Source: Betaproteobacteria bacterium (lineage in GTDB: Bacteria > Pseudomonadota > Gammaproteobacteria > Burkholderiales > Usitatibacteraceae). Taken from it: a stretch of 64,000 nucleotides of DNA. The translations under genes were made by a program, and so were the position numbers. Numbering within the stretch: position 1 is the stretch's first letter; every line of letters starts with the position of its first letter. Positions 22,595 through 33,006 of the stretch are shown piece after piece. Below the pieces are notes generated by a model that did not search any database, was not told the DNA's origin, and was given only the letters and a program-made list of their open reading frames with translations. The stretch is taken from the NCBI GenBank assembly GCA_016791265.1, contig JAEUMY010000010.1:268293-332292 (forward strand), in the 5' to 3' direction.

Positions 22595-23905
22595 ATGACG
22601 CAAACGACGGGTGCCAGCCGGGTCGTCACGAGGCAAGCTATCGGTGGCGAGATCAGCCGACTCATCAGCGGTCATCCCAACTCCGCGCTAGCGGTGATGA
22701 TGGTGGAACTTCGCCGCGCCAATCGTCTACAGGCGCTCACGGGCGGCATCAGCGCGGAAGTAGTGATGGAGCATGCGATGGCGCGCTTGGACCGCGTGCT
22801 GCGCGATGTCGATCGCATGGCCAAGTTGTCCAACGAAACCGTCTGCCTGGTACTGCCGAACCTCGGTGACGGCGCGCAAAGCGTCCTCGCAGCCGTGCGT
22901 GTGCTTTCGACGTTGCAGAAGCCGTTCGCCGTGGCCGGTGTCAGTCAGGAAGACACGGTCAGCATTCGCCCGCATTTGGGCATCGCGCTGTACCCGGAGG
23001 GCGCGCGTGATGCCGAGCAACTGCTCATCAAGGCGGATGTCGCCGCGCGCATCGCATCGTCCAGCGAATCGGGCTATCACATTTATCGCACCGAGGATCG
23101 CGTCGAGACCGAAATCTATCGCGGGCTCGACATCGAACTTTCCAAGGCAATCAAGTCGAATCAGCTCAAACTGCACTATCAGCCGCAAATCGAGACGGAG
23201 AGCGGCGCCTGCCACACCGTGGAGGCCCTGTTGCGCTGGGACGCGCCGGGGAGCTCTCCTGTGTCGCCGTCCGTGCTGGTGGGGCTGGCGGAAAACACGG
23301 GTCTCTTGCCCGCGCTCACGACCTGGACCCTGCACTGCGCGCTCCGCGAAAACGCGGAGCTGCGCCGCCAGGGCATTGACGTGAGTGTCGCGGTGAATCT
23401 CTCCCCGCGCACGCTGGCCGACAGCGAGTTTCCCGATGAAGTGGCGCAGGCGTTGGCGGTGTGGAATGTGGCCCCCCAATCGTTGCTCTTCGAAATCACC
23501 GAGGGCTCGATGATCGGTGACGTGGAACGCTCGCTGCGCCTCCTCACCCGGTTGCGCGACCTGGGCGTGAAGCTCGCCATTGATGACTTCGGCACCGGCT
23601 ATTCGTCGCTCGCCTACCTGAAGCGCTTCCCGGTGCATGAACTCAAGATCGACAAGATGTTCGTCCAGGCCATGCGGCTTTCTCGCGGCGACGCCCAGAT
23701 CGTCCGCTCGGTCATCGATCTTGCGCACAACTTCGACCTGCGTGCCGTGTCGGAAGGTGTCGAAGACGAGGCGACCTTCAATCAGCTGCGCGATCTCGGC
23801 AGCGACGCGGTACAGGGCTTTCTGTTTTCCGAAGCGCGTGCGGCACCCGAGTTCGCCGCGTGGTGGCGCGCGCACGAGGCGCGCGGACGCACGCTGCCCA
23901 GCTAA
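22595..23905 (+). CDS. EAL phosphodiesterase with a degenerate GGDEF domain
   Basis: A 436-residue soluble protein. The N-terminal GGDEF-like domain has L-S-N-E-T-V in place of G-G-D-E-F, so it should not make c-di-GMP. The EAL domain (about 175-430) keeps E-A-L-L-R-W, the Asn in V-A-V-N-L-S-P-R, I-D-D-F-G-T-G-Y-S-S-L, L-K-I-D-K and S-E-G-V-E. These are consistent with an active phosphodiesterase making pGpG. Ten bases after the HD-GYP gene, so likely co-transcribed. Confidence 0.88.
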   Translation: MTQTTGASRVVTRQAIGGEISRLISGHPNSALAVMMVELRRANRLQALTGGISAEVVMEHAMARLDRVLRDVDRMAKLSNETVCLVLPNLGDGAQSVLAAVRVLSTLQKPFAVAGVSQEDTVSIRPHLGIALYPEGARDAEQLLIKADVAARIASSSESGYHIYRTEDRVETEIYRGLDIELSKAIKSNQLKLHYQPQIETESGACHTVEALLRWDAPGSSPVSPSVLVGLAENTGLLPALTTWTLHCALRENAELRRQGIDVSVAVNLSPRTLADSEFPDEVAQALAVWNVAPQSLLFEITEGSMIGDVERSLRLLTRLRDLGVKLAIDDFGTGYSSLAYLKRFPVHELKIDKMFVQAMRLSRGDAQIVRSVIDLAHNFDLRAVSEGVEDEATFNQLRDLGSDAVQGFLFSEARAAPEFAAWWRAHEARGRTLPS

Positions 23906-23912
23906 GCTAGCC

Positions 23913-24305
23913 ATGCCCCAGGGTCCGGAGAGTCGCCGCGAGGCGGACCAGATCGCGTCCATTTCGGCCGGCCGCGAGGTGAAGCGCGGCGAGTCGGGCC
24001 TGCCCCGCCCGCTGGCAATCGGTCCGGACCGAGCGCACGCTCGCAGCCGCAGGCCTCGTGGCGAGGCGATGCTGCTCCACTTCGCGGGCGGCTTCGCCCT
24101 GTTCAGTCACATCTCGCTCCACGGACGCTGGGTCGTGCATCGCGCGGGCGATCGGACGCTGGCCGGCTTGCAGGTGCCGGACGCGGTAGCGGTGCCATAG
24201 CGCCTCGGCAATCGCGGCGCTGCCAACGGCGGCTTTGCGCGAGCATCCTTACCTTCAGAAACTCGGTATCGAGTTGCAAGACTCGGCAAAAAAAGTCAGA
24301 GATTA
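23913..24305 (+). pseudogene. nei: Decayed endonuclease VIII (nei/fpg family), N-terminal half
   Basis: The open frame from 23913 to about 24200 reads M-P-Q-G-P-E-S-R-R-E-A-D and later G-E-A-M-L-L-H-F, F-S-H-I-S-L-H-G-R-W. These align by eye with M-P-E-G-P-E-I-R-R-A-A-D, G-K-A-L-L-T-H-F and Y-S-H-N-Q-L-Y-G of Nei. The catalytic Glu after the N-terminal Pro is Gln, and the hairpin Lys is Glu. The frame stops near 24198; in another frame H-S-A-S-A-I-A-A-L and then E-H-P-Y-L-Q-K-L-G continue the Nei order (Y-S-A-S-D-I-E-M-L ... T-H-P-F-L-Q-R-V-G) up to a stop at 24303. The helix-2-turn-helix and zinc finger are not recognisable. A broken base-excision-repair glycosylase is the best reading. Confidence 0.7.
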
Positions 24306-24488
24306 AGGCTACCAACTCCACGTGCTTGCCCGCCAAGGCCCGCCTTGCGCCGGCAGTGGCACCCCAATTCGCCATGCGGATGTCACCGGTCGCGGCGGGC
24401 ATCGGTGCCCGCGCTGCCGGCCCATCTAAGCGACTCCTGCCACAAGCACGCCGATTTCAATCTATTTCGCCGCCGGCGCAAGAAGTAC

Positions 24489-24517
24489 TTGACAAATACG
24501 AACGGTCGTTCTAAATT
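24489..24517 (+). promoter_or_regulatory. Promoter and putative TetR operator
   Basis: TTGACA and TAAATT are separated by 17 bases; the spacer carries GAACG-GT-CGTTC, an inverted repeat. The ten bases ACGACCGTTC, reverse complement of its left part, recur at 25254-25263 at the start of the downstream hydrolase gene. Autoregulation by the adjacent TetR protein is the natural inference. Confidence 0.65.
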
Positions 24518-24524
24518 ATCCGCC

Positions 24525-25196
24525 ATGAATGCCGCACAACGACTTGCCGACAGTGCCATCCGCCGCCTCTCAAAGGGCGAGGAAACCCGCGCCCAGATCT
24601 TGGACGTTGCGCTGAATGTCGCCAGCGAATCTGGCTTTGAAGCGCTCACTATCGGCTCTCTGGCTGAAAGAACAGGCCTCTCGAAAAGCGGACTGTTCGC
24701 GCACTTCGGCTCGAAAGAAGACCTGCAAATTGCGGTTCTGGACGAGGGCGCACGCCGGGTGACCGAGCGGGTATTCATGGCCGCGCTCAACGAGCCGCGT
24801 GGCGTCGCGCGTCTGCGTGCCCTGTTTGGCAACTGGCTGGTGTGGTCGGAGAACTGCCAATTGAAGGGTGGCTGCCCGATCATGGCGGCCGCTTTCGAGT
24901 TCGACGACCGTCCCGGCCCGGTGCGCGACACCGTGGTGCGGCATCATGCGCGCATGCAGAGCGCCATGGCCCGCACAGTGGATCTTTGCATCGAGACGGG
25001 TGAGTTCAGACCGGACACCGACTCCCGTCAATACGCATTCGAGATTTTCGGCATCGCCAATGCCTACTACTTTTCTCACCGCCTGATGCGCGAGGTTGAT
25101 GCAGCCCAATGCGCGTTCAAGGCTTTTGAGCGACTGGTCGCGGACGCACTCACGACGCCGGCCGTTCGTTCTCCCGCAGCCAACCCGGCTGCCTGA
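24525..25196 (+). CDS. TetR-family transcriptional regulator
   Basis: A 223-residue repressor-like protein. The N-terminal HTH (about residues 20-65) contains I-G-S-L-A-E-R-T-G-L-S-K-S-G-L-F-A-H-F and then G-S-K-E-D-L. The C-terminal ligand domain (T-R-V-type, with C-P-I-M-A-A-A near 125) is of the kind found next to hydrolases and oxidoreductases. Seven bases separate the ATG from the predicted -10 box, so the transcript may be leaderless or nearly so. Probably controls itself and the hydrolase gene that follows. Confidence 0.88.
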   Translation: MNAAQRLADSAIRRLSKGEETRAQILDVALNVASESGFEALTIGSLAERTGLSKSGLFAHFGSKEDLQIAVLDEGARRVTERVFMAALNEPRGVARLRALFGNWLVWSENCQLKGGCPIMAAAFEFDDRPGPVRDTVVRHHARMQSAMARTVDLCIETGEFRPDTDSRQYAFEIFGIANAYYFSHRLMREVDAAQCAFKAFERLVADALTTPAVRSPAANPAA

Positions 25197-25214
25197 CGCC
25201 CCAAGGAGGCTTTC

Positions 25215-26213
25215 ATGACGCTGACCCTGCCCAACTCTTCGCCCATAAATAGCACGACCGTTCGAACTATCACACGTTCCTTCTCGTTGCAAGCCCGCCA
25301 GGTGCTGCTGCGAGTGGGCATGGGTGTGGCCGCGCGCCTCGCGCCTCATTGGACGGTTCGCACCGCGTCGCGCCTATTCATCACGCCGCCGCGCTTTGCC
25401 CACCCGATCGCCGAGCAGGCGCTCTTGGCACGCGGTCTCAGACATCACATCGAGAGCAGCGCAGGCCGCGTCGCCGCGTGGCGGTTCGGAGACGCCAAAG
25501 CGCCCGCCATCATCGCGAGCCATGGCTGGGGCGGGCGCGGTGCCCAGTTCCATGCGTTTGTCGATCCGCTCGTTTCGGCCGGCTTTCAGGTTTGGCTCTT
25601 CGATCACGTCGGACACGGCCAGTCGGCGGGCCGCGAAGCGTCACTCGTGGACTTCGCGGCCGGTGTCGCCGCGGTGCATCGCCATGTGACCGCTCGCGGC
25701 ATCGAGGTGCGCGGCCTGCTCAGCCACTCGCTGGGCGGTGCCGGTGTGGCCACCGCGCTGCGCGGCTTCAACGGGTCCACACCCGTTGATGCGAAGCGGG
25801 TGGTGATGATCGCGCCGCCATCTTCGCTGATGCGCTATTCGCGAATATTCGCACGGCACTTCGGACTGCCCGAACGCATTCGCGCGGCGATGCAGTGGCG
25901 CTTCGAACAGCGCTACGGGGTCGCATGGCAATCCTTCGAAATGCCGCACGCCGTGTCCCCGTTGAAGGCGGCCGCGCTGGTGATCCACGACACCGGCGAC
26001 CGCGATGTCAGCATCGAATCCGGACTCGCAGTCGCCCGAGCCTGGCCCGATGCGCGTTTCAGGCGCACGCACGGGCTGGGTCATCGCCGCATCTTGAAGT
26101 CGCCCGGCGTCATTCAGGACACGATCGACTTCTTCACCGATCAAGTTCGCTTCTCGCCACCGCCGCCCGCAGACGAGTGGCAGTCATTTCCCGGACCGGC
26201 ACCGCTGTTTTAG
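25215..26213 (+). CDS. Alpha/beta-hydrolase
   Basis: A 332-residue protein with a full triad visible: oxyanion segment S-H-G-W-G-G-R-G near 98, nucleophile elbow S-H-S-L-G-G near 173, Asp in H-D-T-G-D-R-D near 260, and His in G-L-G-H-R-R near 288. AAGGAGG lies a few bases before the ATG. One palindrome copy encodes S-R-I-F-A-R near 210. The substrate is unknown; the TetR partner suggests a small hydrophobic inducer or ester. Confidence 0.85.
   Translation: MTLTLPNSSPINSTTVRTITRSFSLQARQVLLRVGMGVAARLAPHWTVRTASRLFITPPRFAHPIAEQALLARGLRHHIESSAGRVAAWRFGDAKAPAIIASHGWGGRGAQFHAFVDPLVSAGFQVWLFDHVGHGQSAGREASLVDFAAGVAAVHRHVTARGIEVRGLLSHSLGGAGVATALRGFNGSTPVDAKRVVMIAPPSSLMRYSRIFARHFGLPERIRAAMQWRFEQRYGVAWQSFEMPHAVSPLKAAALVIHDTGDRDVSIESGLAVARAWPDARFRRTHGLGHRRILKSPGVIQDTIDFFTDQVRFSPPPPADEWQSFPGPAPLF
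25841..25852. repeat. GCGAATATTCGC palindrome inside the hydrolase gene
   Basis: R-I-F-A frame; preceded by ATTC, so the local symmetry is partly duplicated. Confidence 0.9.
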
Positions 26214-26255
26214 CGCCCCCACTCCTCCCGTTCACGCTTCTGAAAGGAGCACACC

Positions 26256-26408
26256 ATGAACACCATCCCGACCACCCCGCTTCAATCTGAAATCGACAAA
26301 CCCGCGCTCCGCACGTCGTGGACGCGCCATCTTGGCGCCGTGCTTGCCACGACGCTGATTTTTGTGAGCGGCACGAGCTTCATGAGCTTGCTGGACGCGT
26401 TTCACTGA
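26256..26408 (+). CDS. 50-residue single-pass membrane protein
   Basis: A short ORF with an excellent ribosome site (AAAGGAG, seven bases before ATG). It begins MNTIPTTPLQSEIDKPALR, and residues 26-46 are hydrophobic (L-G-A-V-L-A-T-T-L-I-F-V-S-G). It follows the hydrolase by 42 bases and precedes a terminator, so it is the likely last gene of the TetR-hydrolase transcript. I recognise no family. Confidence 0.65.
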   Translation: MNTIPTTPLQSEIDKPALRTSWTRHLGAVLATTLIFVSGTSFMSLLDAFH

Positions 26409-26442
26409 CCCGGCGCCTTGCGCGCCCGAGAGAATGTGAGCT

Positions 26443-26487
26443 TGCGACGCGCGGGCCGGATCAGCCCGGCTTGCGCGCCGCTTTTTT
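26443..26487 (+). terminator. Probable terminator of the TetR-hydrolase unit
   Basis: Interrupted GC-rich inverted repeat (GCG.CGCGC.GGGC with GCCC..GCGCG.CGC) followed by six T. Confidence 0.6.
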
Positions 26488-26503
26488 CTCCCGTCGCGTC
26501 AGT

Positions 26504-26515
26504 GCGAATATTCGC
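26504..26515. repeat. GCGAATATTCGC palindrome between convergent genes
   Basis: Located 16 bases after the T run of the preceding terminator and 13 bases before the methyltransferase-like gene end. Confidence 0.9.
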
Positions 26516-26528
26516 ATTCGCGGGTACG

Positions 26529-27611
26529 TCAGGGCTTGACGACGAGCGTGTAAAGCGCGAAGAGGTCCTTCTCATAGTCGGGCCGCACCTCGCCCTTGGC
26601 GGTTTTGTCCCAGCCGAGACGGCGGCCCATCTCGCGCGCGTAATTGTCGTCATTCACATCCAGCGCGACGACCTTGAAGCCCGCTGTCTCGAACTGCTTC
26701 TTCGTGAATGGCGACCGGGCATCGGCCCACGGGAGATACGGCTTGTTGGCCGGCGCCTGCGCAGGCGCCAGGTTGTAGATGAGCAACATCCCGCCCGGCT
26801 TGAGATCGTCGAACACCGATTTCAGGAACACCTCGTCACTGACACCCAAGCGGATAAGATGCCGCTCCTCCGCCGGCCGGGACGGCTTGATGTAGCCGCG
26901 CTTCAAGGTGTTCTTGGAAAGAATGAGCGCGTAGCCGCCCCCGACTTCCTTCGCGACTTGCGCATCCGCCGGGTAGCGGCCATGCACCAGCGTCACGCTG
27001 CCCCACTCGGCCTCGCGCACGCCGCGCCGCCGCACCGGCCCCTCATCGTCAGGCTCGGAATACAGCGCGCGCAAATAGGTGTCGACATCGACGCCCACCG
27101 CATGCGCGCCCTTCTGCGCGAGCAGCCGCAAATGCGCGACCGCGCCGTAGCCGAAATCCAGCACCCGCTTGCCGGCGAGTGACTCGATGCCGTTCTCGCC
27201 CGCCAACTCCAGCGCACGCGCATAGGCGAGTGGCGAACCGTACTTGGTGAAGTAGTAACGCTCCTCATCCATCATCACCGCGCGCAAGGTGGATGCCACC
27301 TCCGGCGCCAGCTTGGCCGACTCGGCCTTGGAGTAGTACTGGCTCGTGCGCGGGTCCTGAAAAATGGTGCGTGGTTCCCGATTGGGCAGATTGCGTGTCT
27401 CCGCCAGAAAGTCATTCGCCAGCCGCGTCGAGACCAGCGGTTGCAACGCGCGCGACTCGGCCTGCAGGCGCTTCACCGCCGCCGAAGGCGCCTGCACGAC
27501 TGGCTCCGGCCTTGGCGAATCGGGCGACGCGGGCGGCGCCACGGGCGCAGGGGACTGCACGGCGCAAGCGGCCAGCAAAGCGAGCAATGCGAGACCTGAC
27601 AGATGCCTCAT
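26529..27611 (-). CDS. Methyltransferase-fold protein with a lipoprotein signal peptide
   Basis: A 360-residue protein. Residues 1-16 form a short hydrophobic signal ending in the lipobox L-A-A-C, followed by a proline-rich linker to about 40. The rest looks like a class I SAM methyltransferase: V-L-D-F-G-Y-G near 151, an acidic V-G-V-D-V-D about 20 residues later, and a post-motif region L-K-P-G-G-M-L-L-I-Y-N. SAM is not expected outside the cytoplasm, so a lipid-anchored periplasmic location conflicts with ordinary methyltransferase activity. Either the signal is misread (the next Met would be far downstream) or the fold has another role. Confidence 0.7.
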   Translation of the reverse strand: MRHLSGLALLALLAACAVQSPAPVAPPASPDSPRPEPVVQAPSAAVKRLQAESRALQPLVSTRLANDFLAETRNLPNREPRTIFQDPRTSQYYSKAESAKLAPEVASTLRAVMMDEERYYFTKYGSPLAYARALELAGENGIESLAGKRVLDFGYGAVAHLRLLAQKGAHAVGVDVDTYLRALYSEPDDEGPVRRRGVREAEWGSVTLVHGRYPADAQVAKEVGGGYALILSKNTLKRGYIKPSRPAEERHLIRLGVSDEVFLKSVFDDLKPGGMLLIYNLAPAQAPANKPYLPWADARSPFTKKQFETAGFKVVALDVNDDNYAREMGRRLGWDKTAKGEVRPDYEKDLFALYTLVVKP

Positions 27612-27714
27612 GGTGTCGTAGCACTCTGGAGAATCATGAATGGATGATACGCGTGCCGTGCGGTCCGAGCTTGCCAGTTGGTCGCAATTACTCGCGATGT
27701 GTGTGAGTCCCCCC

Positions 27715-27752
27715 AAAAAAAACGCCGGCGACCTTTCAGTCCACCGGCGTTT
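27715..27752 (-). terminator. Terminator of hppA
   Basis: On the minus strand AAACGCCGG pairs with CCGGCGTTT across a 15-base loop and runs into eight T. It is 25 bases beyond the hppA stop. Confidence 0.8.
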
Positions 27753-27776
27753 CCGTCGAGGCCAACAATCAGCGCA

Positions 27777-29846
27777 TCACAGCAACGGCACGATGAGCAG
27801 CGCCACGATGTTGATGATCTTGATGAGCGGGTTCACCGCCGGGCCGGCGGTGTCCTTGTAGGGATCGCCCACCGTGTCGCCCGTCACCGCGGCCTTGTGG
27901 GCTTCGGAGCCCTTGCCGCCGTGATGGCCGTCTTCGATGTACTTCTTGGCGTTGTCCCATGCGCCGCCACCGGTACACATCGAGATGGCCACGAAGAGTC
28001 CAGTCACGATGGTACCCATCAGCATGCCGCCCAGCGCCTGGATGCCGGCTTCCTTGCCCATCAACGCGCCCACGATCAGGGCCACGGCGATCGGCGACAG
28101 AACGGGCAGCAGCGAAGGCACGATCATTTCCTTGATCGCGCCCTTGGTCAGCATGTCCACGGCCTTGGAGTAGTCCGGCTTGGCCGTGCCTTCCATGATG
28201 CCCTTGATCTCGCGGAACTGGCGACGCACTTCCTCCACCACGGAGCCCGCGCAACGGCCCACGGCTTCCATCGCCATGGCGCCGAAGAGATACGGGATCA
28301 AGCCACCGATGAAGAGACCGATGATGACCGCCGGGTTCTGCAGATCGAACGACACGCTCTTGCCCGCTTCGGCGAGCTTGAACGTGTAGTCGGCAAACAG
28401 CACCAGCGCGGCCAGCCCGGCGGAACCGATGGCGTAACCCTTGGTCACTGCCTTGGTCGTGTTGCCCACAGCGTCCAGCGGATCGGTGACGTTGCGCACT
28501 TCCTTCGGCAGCTCAGCCATTTCGGCGATGCCGCCGGCATTGTCGGTGATGGGACCATACGCATCCAGTGCGACGACGATGCCGGCCATGGACAGCATGG
28601 AGGTCGCGGCGACCGCGATGCCGTAGAGACCGCCCAGCTTGTACGCGGCGTAGATGGAGATGCACACCATCAGCACCGGCCAGGCGGTGGAGCGCATGGA
28701 CACACCCAGACCCGCGATCATGTTGGTCGCGTGACCCTTGGTCGACGCTTCAGCGACGTGCTTCACCGGCGCCCAGTCGGTACCCGTGTAGTACTCGGTG
28801 ATGAACACCAGGATGCCGGTCAGCACCAGACCCACGACCGCGCACAGCCACAGATTCATGACGGTGAGCTGCGGGTAATACGTCGCCACGTCCTTCATGA
28901 TCCACTCGGTCAGCGGATAGAACGCGGCGAGCGCCACGATGCCGGACACCGCGAGGCCGCGGTACAGCGCATTCATGATCTTGCCGCCTTCGCTGGTCTT
29001 CACGAAGAAGCAACCGATGATGGACGCGAGAATCGCGAAACCACCCAGCACCAGCGGATACACCACCACCTTGCCCACCACGGCGGTCGCGGGCATGAGC
29101 AGCGCGCCCAGCACCATCGTTGCGATGATGGTCACCGCATAGGTTTCAAACAGGTCGGCCGCCATGCCGGCGCAGTCGCCCACATTGTCGCCCACGTTGT
29201 CGGCGATCACGGCCGGGTTGCGCGGATCATCCTCGGGGATCCCGGCTTCGACCTTGCCCACCAAGTCCGCACCCACGTCGGCGCCCTTGGTGAAGATGCC
29301 GCCACCCAGACGCGCGAAGATGGAGATGAGTGACGAACCAAAGGCCAGACCGATCAACGGCTTCATCACCGTTGAGAGCTTGGCATCGGGGCCGGCCATC
29401 GCGACAAGCACCCAGGTGAACACGGCGACCGACAATAGACCCAGGCCGACGACGAGCAGGCCGGTGATGGCGCCACCCTTGAACGCGATGTCCAGCGCCG
29501 GGCCGATGCCCTTCCTCGCGGCTTCCGCCGTCCGCACGTTGGCGCGCACCGACACGTTCATGCCGATATAGCCCGCCGCACCCGACGCGATGGCGCCGAC
29601 GGCGAAACCGACCGCGGTCATCCAGCCCAGCGCCGCGCCGATCAGCACGAACAAGCCTGCGCCGACGAAGCCGATGGTCGTGTACTGGCGGTTCAGGTAC
29701 GCCTTGGCGCCGGCCTGCACGGCCGCCGCGATCTCGCGCATGCGGTCGTTGCCGTCCGGCTGCGCCAGGATCCACTTGGTCTGCCATGCGCCATAGACCA
29801 GCGCGAGCACGGCGAAGACGAGCGCGAAAATCAATCCATCATTCAT
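27777..29846 (-). CDS. hppA: K+-independent H+-translocating membrane pyrophosphatase
   Basis: A 689-residue, about 16-TM enzyme that couples PPi hydrolysis to proton export. The substrate loop [14 protein letters not shown] is near 183-196, followed by [12 protein letters not shown]. The motif [10 protein letters not shown] near 460 has Lys where K+-dependent enzymes have Ala, and Thr at the second diagnostic site, so this is the K+-independent class. Last gene of the lpxK-trm112-kdsB-adk-pfp-hppA run, 38 bases after pfp. That order suggests PPi made or spared by pfp is tied to membrane energisation. Confidence 0.96.
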   Translation of the reverse strand: MNDGLIFALVFAVLALVYGAWQTKWILAQPDGNDRMREIAAAVQAGAKAYLNRQYTTIGFVGAGLFVLIGAALGWMTAVGFAVGAIASGAAGYIGMNVSVRANVRTAEAARKGIGPALDIAFKGGAITGLLVVGLGLLSVAVFTWVLVAMAGPDAKLSTVMKPLIGLAFGSSLISIFARLGGGIFTKGADVGADLVGKVEAGIPEDDPRNPAVIADNVGDNVGDCAGMAADLFETYAVTIIATMVLGALLMPATAVVGKVVVYPLVLGGFAILASIIGCFFVKTSEGGKIMNALYRGLAVSGIVALAAFYPLTEWIMKDVATYYPQLTVMNLWLCAVVGLVLTGILVFITEYYTGTDWAPVKHVAEASTKGHATNMIAGLGVSMRSTAWPVLMVCISIYAAYKLGGLYGIAVAATSMLSMAGIVVALDAYGPITDNAGGIAEMAELPKEVRNVTDPLDAVGNTTKAVTKGYAIGSAGLAALVLFADYTFKLAEAGKSVSFDLQNPAVIIGLFIGGLIPYLFGAMAMEAVGRCAGSVVEEVRRQFREIKGIMEGTAKPDYSKAVDMLTKGAIKEMIVPSLLPVLSPIAVALIVGALMGKEAGIQALGGMLMGTIVTGLFVAISMCTGGGAWDNAKKYIEDGHHGGKGSEAHKAAVTGDTVGDPYKDTAGPAVNPLIKIINIVALLIVPLL

Positions 29847-29884
29847 TACGCTTCTCCCAGTTATTCAAGTCCAACAAACAAAAA

Positions 29885-31144
29885 CTACAAAACAAAGCCT
29901 TCCGCCAGTTTCTTCTTCACCGGCTTGTTCTTGAGCACCACATAGTCGGGCAAGCCGTTCACGTAGGGCGGATAGGCCTCACCCGCGATGAGCGGCGACA
30001 AATAGTTGCGGCACTTGGCCGTGATGTGAAAGCCGTCGGCGGTGATGAAGTCGCGCGGCATTTTCTTTTCCACGTTGGCGACCTTGGCGAGCGGCGCCAC
30101 ACCAATATCCCAGCGATAGGGCTTTGACGCCTTCCGCACGATGGTGGGCATGACCGCGTTGTGGCCCTTGACCGCCAACTCCACCGCCGCCCTGCCCAGC
30201 GCATACGCCTGCTCGACATCGGTCTTCGACGCGATGTGGCGGGCCGCGCGTTGCAGGTAGTCCGCGACCGCCCAGTGATACTTGTACTTGAGTTCGCGCT
30301 TCACCATGTCGGCGATGAGCGGCGCGACACCGCCCAGCTGCGCGTGGCCGAACGAGTCCTTCAGCCCCGACTCGGACAGGAAACGCCCTTCCGCGTCCTG
30401 CACACCTTCCGACACGCCGATGGCGCAGAAGCCGAACTTCTTGACCGTCTGATCCACCCGCGCCAGGAACTTTTCCGCATCGAACGCGACTTCGGGGAAC
30501 AGCAACACATGCGGCGCATCCCCGGACTTCTCCGTGGCGAGTCCACACGCGGCGGTGATCCAACCTGCATGACGGCCCATGACCTCCAGCACGAAGACCT
30601 TGGTCGAGGTCTTCGCCATCGATGCGACATCCATGCCCGCCTCACGCATGCTCACCGCCACATACTTCGCCACCGAACCGAAGCCGGGGCAGCAGTCGGT
30701 GATGGGCAAGTCGTTGTCCACAGTCTTCGGCACATGCACGGCGGTGATGGGGTAACCCAGCTTCTCGCCCAGCTGCGACACCTTCAAGCACGTGTCCGCC
30801 GAGTCGCCGCCACCGTTGTAGAAAAAATAGCCGATGTCGTGCGCCTTGAACACTTCGATGAGGCGCTGGTACTCGCGTGGGTCCTTGTCCCAGGGCTTCA
30901 GCTTGTGGCGGCAGGACCCGAATGCGCCGGCCGGCGTGTGCTTCAGCTTGCGAATATTCGCAATGGGCTCCGCCGACACATCGATGAGCTCCTCGGTCAG
31001 CGCACCGATGATGCCGTTGCGTCCCGCGAAGATCCTGCCAATGTGGCGCTTCTGCTTCAGCGCCGTCTCGATGACGCCGGCGGCCGAGGCGTTGATCACG
31101 GCGGTCACACCACCGGACTGGGCGTAGAAGGCGTTCTTCGGCAT
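29885..31144 (-). CDS. pfp: Pyrophosphate-dependent 6-phosphofructokinase
   Basis: A 419-residue PFK-family enzyme interconverting fructose 6-phosphate and fructose 1,6-bisphosphate with PPi/Pi. The phosphoryl-donor loop reads G-G-G-D-S near 110 rather than G-G-D-G-S/T of ATP enzymes, and the catalytic stretch is P-K-T-V-D-N-D-L near 140, both PPi-type signs. M-G-R-H-A-G-W is near 190. One palindrome copy encodes I-A-N-I-R-K near 62. It lies between adk and hppA, forming a PPi metabolism block; the reaction is reversible, so it can also serve gluconeogenesis with pckG and ppsA. Confidence 0.92.
   Translation of the reverse strand: MPKNAFYAQSGGVTAVINASAAGVIETALKQKRHIGRIFAGRNGIIGALTEELIDVSAEPIANIRKLKHTPAGAFGSCRHKLKPWDKDPREYQRLIEVFKAHDIGYFFYNGGGDSADTCLKVSQLGEKLGYPITAVHVPKTVDNDLPITDCCPGFGSVAKYVAVSMREAGMDVASMAKTSTKVFVLEVMGRHAGWITAACGLATEKSGDAPHVLLFPEVAFDAEKFLARVDQTVKKFGFCAIGVSEGVQDAEGRFLSESGLKDSFGHAQLGGVAPLIADMVKRELKYKYHWAVADYLQRAARHIASKTDVEQAYALGRAAVELAVKGHNAVMPTIVRKASKPYRWDIGVAPLAKVANVEKKMPRDFITADGFHITAKCRNYLSPLIAGEAYPPYVNGLPDYVVLKNKPVKKKLAEGFVL
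30950..30961. repeat. GCGAATATTCGC palindrome inside pfp
   Basis: A-N-I-R frame; T/A flanks. Confidence 0.9.
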
Positions 31145-31276
31145 GTCGAATCAGAAGGGAGACAGGAGAACGCGGATGGACGCAGTCGAACGCAGACGAA
31201 TGTCCGACCACCGCAGAATGGCTTTTGCCTTCATCCGCTGCTTGTCTGCGTTCATCATTGGTCGCCGCCTTGGGTC

Positions 31277-32777
<1,501 letters not shown>

Positions 32778-32786
32778 TGCTGGGAC

Positions 32787-32798
32787 GCGAATATTCGC
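32787..32798. repeat. GCGAATATTCGC palindrome immediately upstream of kdsB
   Basis: Lies between trm112 and kdsB, ending 9 bases before the kdsB ATG, where a ribosome binding site would be expected; no obvious purine-rich site is seen there. Confidence 0.9.
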
Positions 32799-32816
32799 AA
32801 GCGGCGGCGGGCGCGT

Positions 32817-32996
32817 TTACGCTTCCTCGTTGGGTGCCAGCTTTCGCGCCTCGTCCTCCAGCATCACCGGAATGCTGTCGCGAATGGGAAATGCCAAGCG
32901 GTCGGCCTTGCAGATCAACTCGAATTCGGCCTTCTTGTGGACCAGCGGACCCTTGCAGAGCGGGCAGACCAGAATCTCGAGCAGCTTGGCGTCCAT
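32817..32996 (-). CDS. Trm112-family small protein
   Basis: A 59-residue YcaR/Trm112-like protein: [18 protein letters not shown] near the start, then [14 protein letters not shown], the family hallmark. The second Cys pair of zinc-binding homologues is reduced to a single later Cys. Between lpxK and kdsB, its standard place. Confidence 0.92.
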   Translation of the reverse strand: MDAKLLEILVCPLCKGPLVHKKAEFELICKADRLAFPIRDSIPVMLEDEARKLAPNEEA

Positions 32997-33006
32997 GGAA
33001 AAACCT

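Noticed and set aside
24326..24514. Small 62-codon gene overlapping the TetR promoter
   Set aside because: Runs through the -35 and -10 boxes, has no ribosome site, and overlaps nei remnants.
27678..29333. 551-codon open frame opposite hppA
   Set aside because: Extremely His/Gly/Arg-rich antisense shadow of a conserved membrane enzyme.
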